From positions 7,731 to 71,730 of the forward strand of contig JBLFXH010000001.1 of NCBI GenBank assembly GCA_047611125.1: a stretch of 64,000 nucleotides of DNA, written 5' to 3'. A program made the position numbers and the translations under genes. Numbering within the stretch: the stretch's first letter is position 1; the number at the start of each line of letters is the position of its first letter. Of this stretch, positions 35,086-43,003 are shown in pieces. This stretch comes from JABDJZ01 sp047611125 (lineage in GTDB: Bacteria; Bacteroidota; Rhodothermia; Rhodothermales; UBA10348). The notes under the pieces were generated by a model. That model saw nothing but the letters and a program-made list of their open reading frames with translations, made no database searches and was not told the DNA's origin.

Positions 35086-36708
35086 ATGGAAGTCTCCCGT
35101 CGCACCCGCGTTGCCCGACTGAGCGAACTCGCTGACCGTGAACCAACCTATGCCCTTGCCGAGGGCGTGGACCTGGTTGTGGTCCTCACAGACGGAGAGG
35201 TATCTGTTCTGTACGGCCGATGCCTTCATCGCGGAGCGCTCCTGTCCGACGGTCACGTGGTCGGAGACGACCTGATTTGTGGGCTGCATAACTGGGATTA
35301 CCGCATCGCTACGGGGGTTTCGGCCTACAACAATGACGAAAAACTGGAGCGGTTCACCAGCTTCATCGTCGGCGATGATGTCTTGGTTGATGCCGATGAA
35401 GTTGCCCGCTGGAAGAAGGAGCATCCGCAGCCCTATGAAAGGGACGCCTACCTCGGTCTCTTCCAGGACGTCCATGGCGCGCCGGAAGAGCCGAATAATG
35501 CGCACATCCAGTCTCTGGCCCGGGATGGACTAAGCAAGGTCGGCCACCACGGTCCGGTCTCGGCGATGGGGATTGCGCTAACCGAGTTGCCCCGGTGGCG
35601 AGATATCCAGATTCTGACCGGCCAGTTGGCCACGCGTCCCTTGCTTGACGGTGCTGAGGTCGGGACCGAGACGGTCATTGGGCCCGGTGCGAAGCGCCCG
35701 TTGCACCTCGATATTCCCATCTTCGTCTCAGACATGAGCTTCGGGGCTCTCAGCGAAGAGTCCAAGATTGCGCTCTCGAAGGGAGCTGAGCTTGCAGGCA
35801 CCGGTATATGCTCCGGCGAGGGCGGCATGTTGCCAGAAGAGCAGGAGGCCAACAGTCGATATTTCTATGAGCTAGCCTCCGCAAAATTCGGATGGGACCT
35901 CCAAAAGGTGGCCAAGTGCCAGGCCTTTCACTTCAAAGGAGGCCAGGGCGCAAAGACCGGCACCGGCGGGCATCTTCCGGGCGAAAAGGTAGTCGGGAAG
36001 ATCGCGGAGGTACGGGGCCTGGAGCCCGGTCAACCAGCCATTAGTCCAGCCGTATTTCCCGACCTGGCAACTGTCGAGGACTTCCGGGAGGTGGCAGCGG
36101 AGGTTCGTGAGGTGACCGGCGGCGTACCCATCGGGTTCAAACTGTCCGCGCAACACATCGAAGACGATATCGACTTCGCCCTGGAGATCGGGGTGGACTA
36201 CATCATTCTGGACGGCCGAGGCGGTGGTACCGGGGCGGCACCCGAGGTCTTCAAGCAGAATATCTCAGTTCCAACCATCCCGGCCTTGGCGCGCGCACGG
36301 CGGCATCTTGATGCGCGATCCGCCAAAGACGTCACGCTGGTGATCACGGGAGGCCTGCGGACGGAGGCGGACTTCGTAAAGGCCCTGGCCTTGGGAGCCG
36401 ATGCGGTGGCCATCTCCAATTCGGCCCTTCAGGCCATTGGTTGCCTGGGCATGCGGGCCTGTCACACCAACAACTGCCCGGTCGGAATCGCCACCCAGAA
36501 GGAGCATCTCCGCGCCCGGCTTGAGATCATCAAGTCGGCGCACCGGCTGAAGAACTGGTTTGCTGCCACGGTCGAGTTGATGGAGGTTCTGGCCCGCGCG
36601 TGCGGTCATGACCACATGTCCGGGTTCTCCGCGCGGGACCTCACAACCTGGAGTACAGAGATGGCAGCGCTGTCCGGAGTCAAGTTTTCCGGAGTGGGCA
36701 AGGCCTGA
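35086..36708 (+). CDS. Rieske-type [2Fe-2S] domain fused to glutamate-synthase FMN domain
   Basis: A 540-residue two-domain protein. Residues about 10-105 are a Rieske domain, with ligands Cys46-x-His48 and Cys65-x2-His68. Residues about 150-530 are the FMN- and 3Fe-4S-binding central domain of glutamate synthase large subunits: PIFVSDMSFGALSEESKIALSKGA, GTGICSGEGGMLPEE, KGGQGAKTGTGGHLPGEKV, IILDGRGGGTGAAP, and the cluster cysteines C453-x5-C459-x4-C464. The glutaminase and C-terminal GXGXG domains of full GltB are absent, so it is a stand-alone GltS-related enzyme in which the Rieske centre could bring in or take out electrons. Its natural reaction is unknown. The glyoxalase-like gene lies convergent 30 bp away. 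Confidence 0.88.
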   Translation: MEVSRRTRVARLSELADREPTYALAEGVDLVVVLTDGEVSVLYGRCLHRGALLSDGHVVGDDLICGLHNWDYRIATGVSAYNNDEKLERFTSFIVGDDVLVDADEVARWKKEHPQPYERDAYLGLFQDVHGAPEEPNNAHIQSLARDGLSKVGHHGPVSAMGIALTELPRWRDIQILTGQLATRPLLDGAEVGTETVIGPGAKRPLHLDIPIFVSDMSFGALSEESKIALSKGAELAGTGICSGEGGMLPEEQEANSRYFYELASAKFGWDLQKVAKCQAFHFKGGQGAKTGTGGHLPGEKVVGKIAEVRGLEPGQPAISPAVFPDLATVEDFREVAAEVREVTGGVPIGFKLSAQHIEDDIDFALEIGVDYIILDGRGGGTGAAPEVFKQNISVPTIPALARARRHLDARSAKDVTLVITGGLRTEADFVKALALGADAVAISNSALQAIGCLGMRACHTNNCPVGIATQKEHLRARLEIIKSAHRLKNWFAATVELMEVLARACGHDHMSGFSARDLTTWSTEMAALSGVKFSGVGKA

Positions 36709-36738
36709 CCTCGGTTCCAGAGCTGTCCCAACTCAGGG

Positions 36739-37359
36739 CTACTTCAGTTCCGCCACTCCCCGAGGTGTCCGAATCCGGGCCACAAGATGGGGCTGTTCGG
36801 ACAGCTGCACGGTGACGGACAGACCCAGTGAGTCGAGGATTCGGCCGATTCGTTTGGGCTCTGGGTGATGGATGGTGAGTCCTTCCAGTGACCCCGCGGC
36901 AGGTGCCGATTGGGCCGGATGGGGAGACCGGCCCCAATCGATCAGGAAAGGGATTGCGCCTCCTAGTCTGCCGACGAACGGATCCGAAAGAGTCCATGCC
37001 AAGACGCTACCGTCGGGCCTCTTTCGGCTACAGGGTTGAACGGGGCCGAGTGGGGAGATGGCGTTGTCGAGGGTGCGCTGAATGTCCGGTGCCTTCGCCA
37101 CCCATGTGAACAGACCCTTTGCGCGTGCGCCCCAAACGTCGGTGAGGCGTCCCCGCGCTGGCGGATCCAGCGATGGATCTGGCGCGAGTACCTCCAAGTA
37201 GGTTTCTGGCCCCAGAGAGAGCAGGGCGTTGTGCGTACCAAAGTCGGGATGACGGCCTCCCGGTACCGGCTTCACACCCAGAAGCCGCTCAATGTGAGCG
37301 ATTCCGGCAGCTAAATCGTTAGTCACGTAGACCAAATGGTCAATTTCAGGGATTTCCAT
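36739..37359 (-). CDS. Glyoxalase-like (VOC superfamily) protein
   Basis: A 206-residue protein from ATG 37359, which directly begins the family pattern EIPEIDHLVYVTNDLAAGIAHIERLLGV with the metal-binding His. GGRHPDFGTHNALLSLGPETYLEVLAPDP follows, with a second His and the Glu ligand. This is the glyoxalase-like domain-3 group. The C-terminal half is a weaker repeat of the fold. Function is unknown. Its start is 108 bp from the divergent HU gene. Confidence 0.8.
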   Translation of the reverse strand: MEIPEIDHLVYVTNDLAAGIAHIERLLGVKPVPGGRHPDFGTHNALLSLGPETYLEVLAPDPSLDPPARGRLTDVWGARAKGLFTWVAKAPDIQRTLDNAISPLGPVQPCSRKRPDGSVLAWTLSDPFVGRLGGAIPFLIDWGRSPHPAQSAPAAGSLEGLTIHHPEPKRIGRILDSLGLSVTVQLSEQPHLVARIRTPRGVAELK

Positions 37360-37424
37360 GGGTGAATTTCGGGGTTCGGACACCGACTTTTCCATCGAAT
37401 ACCGCGCATCCGCGCAAAAACAGC

Positions 37425-37432
37425 TATACTTG
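37425..37432 (+). promoter_or_regulatory. Candidate -7/-10 element of the HU gene
   Basis: TATACTTG lies 35 nt upstream of the HU start. It is close to both the sigma70 -10 (TATACT, five of six) and the Bacteroidota -7 form (TAnnTTTG, one mismatch). No convincing upstream element was seen. Confidence 0.3.
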
Positions 37433-37466
37433 TACCTTCACACCGTTCGCCCAACGAGAAACGAGA

Positions 37467-37760
37467 ATGACCAAAACAGAAATGTCCGAGAAGCTGGCCA
37501 AGAAGACCGGCTTGTCCAAGGCAAAAGCGGCGGAAGCTGTCAACTGCATCTTTGACACAGACCCAGGGAGCGGCATCATCGCCGTAGAGCTGGACGCCGG
37601 CCGCAGTGTCACCATCCCCGGATTCGGGACGTTTGACACCGCCAACCGCAAGGCTCGCGAAGGACGCAACCCGCAGACGGGTGCGACCATTCAGATTGAG
37701 GCACGCACGGTGCCGACGTTCAAGGCTGGTAAGGGCCTGAAGGAGCGCGTGCGGGTCTAG
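37467..37760 (+). CDS. hup: HU-family DNA-binding protein
   Basis: A 97-residue histone-like protein that bends and compacts DNA as a dimer. ATG 37467 gives the standard start MTKTEMSEKLAKKTGLSKAKA; a 35-residue upstream extension of the frame has no homology. The beta-arm signature GFGTFDTANRKAREGRNPQT is followed by TVPTFKAGKGLKERV, as in HU and IHF. It is a single-gene unit, with a candidate promoter at 37425 and a strong terminator at 37773. Confidence 0.95.
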   Translation: MTKTEMSEKLAKKTGLSKAKAAEAVNCIFDTDPGSGIIAVELDAGRSVTIPGFGTFDTANRKAREGRNPQTGATIQIEARTVPTFKAGKGLKERVRV

Positions 37761-37772
37761 TCCCAATCGACC

Positions 37773-37823
37773 GAAACAGAAAAGGCGGCGCGTCCAATTG
37801 GACACGCCGCCTTTTTCTGTTTC
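37773..37823. terminator. Strong bidirectional terminator between HU and the LVIVD-repeat gene
   Basis: A near-perfect inverted repeat, GAAACAGAAAAGGCGGCG...CGCCGCCTTTTTCTGTTTC, with an AATT centre, flanked by an A-run on one side and a T-run on the other. It serves the plus-strand HU gene and the convergent minus-strand gene that ends at 37842. Confidence 0.93.
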
Positions 37824-37841
37824 GAGCCTTTGGACCGAGAT

Positions 37842-39827
37842 TTACATCTCGGCGGCTAGCCTCGAGATGGCCTGGGCAAGCATCGTTGCCTTTCCGCTGT
37901 CTGCCGCACGAACGGCATCTGCGGAGACCTCGGTAGCCAAGGTCAGCAGCATGCGCTTCTGAGCGGCCGAAGAAGCAGACTTAGCCTGTCCGAGACTCGA
38001 TCGAATTGCCATGATCCGGGAGCCGGAGAGGCCATTGCTGCGCTCCAGCTGATCCAGATAGGAACCCGCGAGTGCGAAGGAAGCCGGCCACGCGTACTGA
38101 GGCTGACCCTGAGCGTTCAGGTAGTCCAGCTTAACAGTCTTGGAGGCGGCGATCTCGTTGGCCGAGATCGCCGCACTCGGCGTGAGCTCGAAGATGTCCA
38201 GTCCGCGACCGATTTCGGAGCTGACCATCACTCCGTTGTACCAGTAGACGGACCAGCTGCCGCCGTTACCCATCTGATTCGCGTCAATGGGCCCGCGATC
38301 GTGAAAGGCAATCTCGATGGCATTCGAGGGATCCGTCCAATCGAAGATGGAAATACCGCCCTGATACCAAGACTGGACCATGACTTCGCGCCCCGGAATG
38401 GGAATCATGGAGCCGTTATGGGCAACGCAGTTCTCCACGGACGTCTGAGGTGCGGGGAGCTTGTAGTAGCTCTTGAAGTCCATCACGCCATCGTCAATTG
38501 TAAAGATGGCGTTGGCGCCCCACTCCTTTGGATCCATTGCGCGGCACTTGGGCTGACCGCCTCCGCCCCACTCGTCCGTGAAGAGGACCTTGGCGCCGTC
38601 GTTGCTGAACGTGGCCGAGTGCCAGTAGGAGAAGTTGGAGTCGGCCACGGCATCCATCCGCTTTGGATTTTCAGGATCCCGGATGTCTAGGAGAAGACCG
38701 TAGCCCTCGCAGGCTCCGCCGGCAATCCCAAGCGCGGGGTAGAGCGTGATGTCGTGACACTGGGTCGGGCCTGGCGCAGGTCCCGCGTCTTCACCTTCTG
38801 CAGGGGGGGCACCGAACCGCTCACGGATAATCGCCGGAAGCGCCTCGCGGAAGGCCGCAGAGTCGGCAGCCGTGGCTTCTCCAACGCCTCGCTCGGTCAT
38901 GAAGCCGGCAAGCATCGGACCTACGAACCGATCTGGAACGACGGTTTCCGAACCTCCGAAATCAACAATGAAGGCACCGCGTGCGCGTGCTTCTTCCAGT
39001 GCTGCTGCATCGGCCGGAGAGGCCCCGTGCTGGGGCGGTGCCACCAGGTTGTCAAAGATCCGAGGTGAACTCACGATGGCCGCGGCTGCAGGGTTGGCCA
39101 ATGGCACTTTGATCACTTCGATCCTGAACAGGGCCGAGTTCGGATCCTCGTCCGGTGCTGCGTCTGAGCAGCCGGGCAGTTCTTCTTCAGGCCTCACGGG
39201 TGCCGAACCGGAGACATACACATAGACATTATCGTCGTCGTTCGGGTCTTTCAAGACCGAATGTGTATGCGAACCGCGGCACGTCTGGACATTGCTCACG
39301 TACTCGGGATTCCGGATGTCGGCAATGTTGAAAATGCGGATACCGCGGAGGCGCTCAGCGCTCGCACGCTCCTCCACACCCTGAGCACCACAATCAAGCC
39401 GGCCTCCCGTACCCTCGCCGGATACGAACATCAAGTCCCCGTAGACAGAGACATCGCTTTGAGACGCCGGGCACACGTACTCGGTCACGAGCTCAGGCGA
39501 GCTCGGGTTGGAGATGTCCCAGATGATGACGCCGTTGTAGTTGCCCTGAAGAGCGTACTGCCCCTTGAAGGCTAGGTCAGAGTTGGTGATGCCCACAAAA
39601 GCTTCGGGCGGGGGCGTGCTGGAGAGCAAGCTCATGTTCCAGATGGCTTCCTCGGCATCGAAGAGGCCGGCGCCCAGGCCAACGCGTGGATCTGGACTTG
39701 GTGGCGTAATCCGCATGGTTGCGGTGTTGTCCATGACGGACTTGGGTGCACAGGCGGAAAGGCCAAGTAGGCCTACCAGTGCCAGAACGAATGTATATCG
39801 CAAGGGAGTGGTTGGTGGGGACGCCAA
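37842..39827 (-). CDS. LVIVD-repeat lipoprotein
   Basis: A 661-residue lipoprotein: signal FVLALVGLLGLSAC with Cys near residue 26. The body is a beta-propeller with LVIVD-type repeats, seen as ALQGNYNGVIIWDISNPSSPELV, LRGIRIFNIADIRNPEYV, YGLLLDIRDPENPKRM and GGISIFDWTDPSNAIEI. His- and Cys-containing loops (CRGSHTHSV, QCHDITLYP, CVAHNGSM) are conserved-looking. The last 80 residues are Ala/Ser-rich and helical. It starts 6 nt after the stop of a DUF305 lipoprotein gene; the two are therefore co-transcribed and probably act together on the cell surface or in the periplasm. Function is unknown. Confidence 0.87.
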   Translation of the reverse strand: MASPPTTPLRYTFVLALVGLLGLSACAPKSVMDNTATMRITPPSPDPRVGLGAGLFDAEEAIWNMSLLSSTPPPEAFVGITNSDLAFKGQYALQGNYNGVIIWDISNPSSPELVTEYVCPASQSDVSVYGDLMFVSGEGTGGRLDCGAQGVEERASAERLRGIRIFNIADIRNPEYVSNVQTCRGSHTHSVLKDPNDDDNVYVYVSGSAPVRPEEELPGCSDAAPDEDPNSALFRIEVIKVPLANPAAAAIVSSPRIFDNLVAPPQHGASPADAAALEEARARGAFIVDFGGSETVVPDRFVGPMLAGFMTERGVGEATAADSAAFREALPAIIRERFGAPPAEGEDAGPAPGPTQCHDITLYPALGIAGGACEGYGLLLDIRDPENPKRMDAVADSNFSYWHSATFSNDGAKVLFTDEWGGGGQPKCRAMDPKEWGANAIFTIDDGVMDFKSYYKLPAPQTSVENCVAHNGSMIPIPGREVMVQSWYQGGISIFDWTDPSNAIEIAFHDRGPIDANQMGNGGSWSVYWYNGVMVSSEIGRGLDIFELTPSAAISANEIAASKTVKLDYLNAQGQPQYAWPASFALAGSYLDQLERSNGLSGSRIMAIRSSLGQAKSASSAAQKRMLLTLATEVSADAVRAADSGKATMLAQAISRLAAEM

Positions 39828-39833
39828 AAAGGT

Positions 39834-40490
39834 CTAGCGGTCCTGGGTGGTGGGGAATAACGAGTCGAGCATGCGCCTCATGCGGGCAATCTCGGTGATC
39901 TGGTCGACGTGAATGTCTGAGGAAAGTTTAAAGGCTGCCTCATCCTGTCCGGCCTCATCTTGGCCGAAGAGGTCGTCGACCATGGATACGGCACCCTGAT
40001 GATGCTGGATCATATAAGTGAGGAACAGGCGATCGAAGTCGGGTCCGGAGCTGGACGCCAATTCTTCCAATTGCTCAGACGAGAGCATACCGGGCATCAT
40101 CGTATGCTCGCCGCCGCCGTGAATCATGAGCTGCGTTCCATCAATGTGGACTTCCGGCACAGTTTGATCCCGGTCACCCAGCCAGCGCTGCATGCTGGCA
40201 ATTTCATCATTCTGCGCGTTGATAATTCGGGCCGCGAGCGTTCGTACCTGAGAGCTTGAAGCCTGCTCAGGGGCCATCCGGGCCATTATCAGGGCTTGCG
40301 CATGGTGGCCGATCATGCCAGTCATGAAGGCGACCTCGGCTTCCGTGAAGGACTGCCTTGCGCTGTCGAGGCGGGCCCAGTAGAGGGCCTCCAGGGCTTG
40401 GGTGTCAGCCTGAGAGGAGGAGGCCTGGTTGCTGCCGGCGCAGCCTGCCAAAAAGCAGGCCGCTAAACCGATGCTTAGGAGTCGATGCAT
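39834..40490 (-). CDS. DUF305-family lipoprotein
   Basis: A 218-residue lipoprotein (lipobox LAGC, Cys17). Two DUF305 repeats are seen: FMTGMIGHHAQALIMARMAPEQ and YMIQHHQGAVSMVDDLF, each with the HHxxA/G pattern and Met-rich helices found in ferritin-like DUF305 proteins. A central loop is also His/Met-rich (MIHGGGEHTMMPGM). Such proteins often occur with copper-handling genes, so metal binding is a reasonable guess. It is the first gene of a pair with the LVIVD protein. The 166-bp gap upstream (40491-40656) carries the candidate tRNA promoter. Confidence 0.92.
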   Translation of the reverse strand: MHRLLSIGLAACFLAGCAGSNQASSSQADTQALEALYWARLDSARQSFTEAEVAFMTGMIGHHAQALIMARMAPEQASSSQVRTLAARIINAQNDEIASMQRWLGDRDQTVPEVHIDGTQLMIHGGGEHTMMPGMLSSEQLEELASSSGPDFDRLFLTYMIQHHQGAVSMVDDLFGQDEAGQDEAAFKLSSDIHVDQITEIARMRRMLDSLFPTTQDR

Positions 40491-40613
40491 GCAAAGGAAA
40501 AGAGAGAGTGGCTGCCAACCCGAATGCTAGCGCTAGGTTCGGTTAGTGAAAGGCCACTGCTGCGGCGTTTCCCTTTCCGTTTCACTTGGGCAATCCGGGA
40601 GCTAACGATACCG

Positions 40614-40641
40614 TTGAAACCCGTACGGCTGACATCATTAT
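40614..40641 (+). promoter_or_regulatory. Candidate sigma70-type promoter of tRNA-Pro
   Basis: TTGAAA at 40614-40619 and CATTAT at 40636-40641 (four of six) with a 16-nt spacer. A start near 40648 would give a leader of about nine bases before the tRNA. Confidence 0.4.
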
Positions 40642-40656
40642 TGGATGCGGTCATTT

Positions 40657-40730
40657 CGGGGTGTAGCGCAGCCCGGTAGCGCGCCTCGTTCGGGACGAGG
40701 AGGTTGTGGGTTCAAATCCCGCCATCCCGA
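40657..40730 (+). tRNA. tRNA-Pro (anticodon CGG)
   Basis: A complete cloverleaf. The 5' acceptor CGGGGTG pairs with CATCCCG, A73 is the discriminator, and the D-arm GCGCAGCCCGGTAGCGC is typical. The anticodon stem CCTCG/CGAGG holds loop TTCGGGA with anticodon CGG (reads CCG), and the T-arm GTGGG-TTCAAAT-CCCGC is intact. It closely resembles E. coli proK. The 3' CCA is not encoded and must be added by nucleotidyltransferase. Its own terminator follows. Confidence 0.96.
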
Positions 40731-40735
40731 CGCAA

Positions 40736-40770
40736 GGCGGTCCGTCTGAATTCAGGCGGGCGGTCTTTTT
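40736..40770 (+). terminator. Terminator after tRNA-Pro
   Basis: An imperfect 12-bp stem (one mismatch, some G-U pairs) around the loop GAATTC at 40748-40753, then TTTTT at 40766-40770. It also lies downstream of nothing on the minus strand, so it serves the tRNA. Confidence 0.75.
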
Positions 40771-40808
40771 GCATACCTCTGGTGCCAACTGTCCAGCGCC
40801 GCGGTCGG

Positions 40809-41444
40809 CTACTGGAGGGGCTCCGCAAAGGCTGCAGCGAGCCTTTCGAAAAACCGCCCCACGTGCAATCCGTCCATCAGAGCGTGATGGACGGTCACCG
40901 AGACGGGCATCATTAGCCGTCCCTCGCGCTCTTCGAACCGGCCGAAGACCAGCTTTGGGACCGAGTCTTCGCGTCCCCATTTTCGGGGGTGGCTGACACT
41001 GGTAAAGGAAACCCAGGGCACCCAGGAAAAATGGATCATGTCCGTTCGATCCCAACGCGGGTCCATCTCCTGCGGGGGGGCGTCAAGCGCTTTTCTGCCG
41101 GCATCCATGCTGGCGAGGAATAGCTGCAGGTCCTCACTGTACTCGAAGTAGAGGAACGCGAAGCTGTCATCGTCCAGGAGTGTTGTTGTCGAGCCGTGAA
41201 TGATCTTGTTCACCACAACGCGGCCCTTCTCGAGTCGATACCGAAACGGCTCGCAGGCATTTACCACACCCATCGTCTTGAAAAGCACGGCTCGAGAGAA
41301 CGGGATGCCAGCGGACTTGGCCCCCCTTCTCAGGTCCGTGACATCCACGGGGGCCGTGATATCAAAGAAAGGATTGTCGAAGTCCCGGAAGTATTCGAAT
41401 GCCGCCTTCCGCGACCAGCTCTCTATGTCCAGATACTCAGGCAT
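40809..41444 (-). CDS. Chloramphenicol-acetyltransferase-like protein
   Basis: A 211-residue acetyl-CoA-dependent acyltransferase of the CAT trimer family. I prefer ATG 41444 (MPEYLDIESWSRK), since family members begin close to that WxR motif; an in-frame start 6 residues upstream also exists. Family segments: FEYFRDFDNPFFDIT, AVLFKTMGVVNACEPFRYR, FSWVPWVSFTSVSHP and the catalytic His187 in VHHALMDGLHVGRF (HHxxxDG). Many chromosomal CAT-like proteins do not confer chloramphenicol resistance and acetylate other hydroxyl compounds, so resistance should not be assumed. It is divergent from the imuB operon. Confidence 0.88.
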   Translation of the reverse strand: MPEYLDIESWSRKAAFEYFRDFDNPFFDITAPVDVTDLRRGAKSAGIPFSRAVLFKTMGVVNACEPFRYRLEKGRVVVNKIIHGSTTTLLDDDSFAFLYFEYSEDLQLFLASMDAGRKALDAPPQEMDPRWDRTDMIHFSWVPWVSFTSVSHPRKWGREDSVPKLVFGRFEEREGRLMMPVSVTVHHALMDGLHVGRFFERLAAAFAEPLQ

Positions 41445-41516
41445 GTTGACCTGACAATACACACTTTTTGACCATCACCCAGACAGTCGGGGCAAAAGTA
41501 TTTACGCACACATGCG

Positions 41517-41546
41517 TTGACACACATATAGTACACATATTATAGT
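41517..41546 (+). promoter_or_regulatory. Consensus promoter of the imuB operon with internal repeats
   Basis: TTGACA (41517-41522, perfect -35) and TATAGT (41541-41546, five of six) with an 18-nt spacer. The spacer and -35 edge hold two direct ACACATAT copies 11 bp apart, a good place for a repressor such as LexA; no known LexA box type was recognised. The rest of 41463-41570 has no gene. Confidence 0.6.
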
Positions 41547-41570
41547 AGGGGTCCCACCTGTCCGTAGCTA

Positions 41571-42767
41571 TTGCTGCGGGCAATCACTCCACCCCACCAG
41601 GCGTGTCCGTTGACTGGTTGTTTTACGATTAAGCAGTACCCTGCATGGGCATTGTCTCTGGTCAAGCGATGTGACCCTCGACGTCCTCTAGTCGTGCAGG
41701 AAGATGCGCACATCATTGCGCTCAACCGTCACGCTACGGCCGCCGGACTGGAGGTAGGAATGACCGCGACACGCGCCCGATCTCTGTGTCCGTCAGCCAT
41801 TCTGCTTCTACGAGACGCGGTATCAGAGTACTGTGCGTGGGAGCATGTGATAGAGCAGATCCATAGGATCACACCGTTTCTGGAGAGCACGCAGCCGGTG
41901 GCGTGGTTCGATGCCCTCGCGCCTGAGATTCGCGAGACAGCTTCGCGGCTGCGGGCCTGTGTGGGGTTTGCTCCGGACCGGACGACGGCGCATCTCGCGG
42001 CAGTCTGGTCCGCTTCCGGAAGAACCACCGCTATTCCCAAGCAGAAGGTTGACGCCTTTCTGGATGCCTTCCCGAGCCGGCTGCTCGTGGAGGCCGGGTT
42101 CAGTGAAGCGCTCGCCGACGGGCTGGAGCTACTGGGATGCACAAGACTGGGCCCGGCCCGCCGACTCAACAAACGGCAGATCGTGCTGGCATTCGGCAAG
42201 GAGGGGGAACGACTTCACACCGCATTGCACCCGTCTGCGTCCAAGCGCGTCTCGACATTCCATCCGGCCCCCACCGTACGTAGGCACTTCGAACTGGAAG
42301 CACCCTGTAGTCAGGCAGGTGACCTGCTCCCGATCGTGAGCCAGCTGACGGAGAAGGTGGCTCGCGCCATGAAGGAGCAGTTTGCCGGACAGATCCGGAT
42401 TGTCCTTCATCTGGAGGGCAACCGTCCCTGCCATGGGTCGCGTGTGCTGCCGCATCCCACTTCACGGGCCGATACCCTCGAACGATTCGCCCTCCGCCTT
42501 GGCGCGGAGATGCTGGGCCGCCTGCATCAAGAGTCCCGGACCAATGAATCACGGCCCATCGACATTGACCGCATTGACCTAATCCTGGCAAGCCTGATGA
42601 CCGGTGACCTGGTGCAGGCATCTCTGTTTGGCGAGAAGCTCAGGCAGGTGACCAGTGCCGTGGGTGATGTCCACCGGAAGTACCCCAATGCCATCAAGCG
42701 TAGCGTGGTGAGAGCGGGCGCCCACTTCCACGAGGACCGCTTCGGGATGAACACCTGGGGGACATGA
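41571..42767 (+). CDS. imuB: ImuB-like inactive Y-family polymerase (mutasome component)
   Basis: ImuB organises translesion synthesis: it binds the beta clamp and brings in DnaE2 (ImuC) after DNA damage. This 398-residue protein has the Y-family palm/finger order (ALSLVKRCDPRRPLVVQ, ATAAGLEVGMTATRARSLCP, HVIEQIHRITPFLEST), but the catalytic acidic residues are missing, as is usual for ImuB: GCFTIKQYP stands where the first DxD lies and QPVAWFDA where SxDE would be. QASLF at 349-353 is a clamp-binding motif. The only start is TTG at 41571; TAG precedes it by 4 nt, so no longer start exists. Its stop overlaps the next gene (ATGA). No ImuA gene is present next to it. Confidence 0.9.
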   Translation: MLRAITPPHQACPLTGCFTIKQYPAWALSLVKRCDPRRPLVVQEDAHIIALNRHATAAGLEVGMTATRARSLCPSAILLLRDAVSEYCAWEHVIEQIHRITPFLESTQPVAWFDALAPEIRETASRLRACVGFAPDRTTAHLAAVWSASGRTTAIPKQKVDAFLDAFPSRLLVEAGFSEALADGLELLGCTRLGPARRLNKRQIVLAFGKEGERLHTALHPSASKRVSTFHPAPTVRRHFELEAPCSQAGDLLPIVSQLTEKVARAMKEQFAGQIRIVLHLEGNRPCHGSRVLPHPTSRADTLERFALRLGAEMLGRLHQESRTNESRPIDIDRIDLILASLMTGDLVQASLFGEKLRQVTSAVGDVHRKYPNAIKRSVVRAGAHFHEDRFGMNTWGT

Positions 42768-43003
42768 AGAAACGCACTATAAAGGCGGAAGTGTGGTTTG
42801 ACGGAAGTCACCCGATGATCCTGCAACGAGAGGGGTGGGCTGAGCCCATCCAGGCGGTTATTGAGCGTTGGGATGTACGGGGGAGGTGGTGGGCATCCGA
42901 CACGCAGCGCCATTACATGACGGTGCGAACGGAGCGGGGCACCTTTGAACTCTGTGGTGACCGAAGCACACGTAACTGGATCATCACAGTGGTGTACGAC
43001 TGA
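42764..43003 (+). CDS. DUF6504-like small protein of the mutasome operon
   Basis: A 79-residue protein. The segments EVWFDGSHPMILQREGWAEPIQAVIERWDV, GRWWASDTQRHYMTVRT and FELCGD match the small DUF6504 group found between or beside imuB and dnaE2. Its function is unknown; the operon position suggests an accessory role in damage-induced synthesis. It is coupled at both ends: a 4-nt overlap with imuB and a 1-nt overlap (TGATG) with dnaE2. Confidence 0.82.
   Translation: MKKRTIKAEVWFDGSHPMILQREGWAEPIQAVIERWDVRGRWWASDTQRHYMTVRTERGTFELCGDRSTRNWIITVVYD

Noticed and set aside
40809..41444. CAT-like gene as a chloramphenicol-resistance determinant or mobile cargo
   Set aside because: No insertion sequence, integron site or repeats around it; chromosomal CAT-like proteins are common and often not resistance genes.
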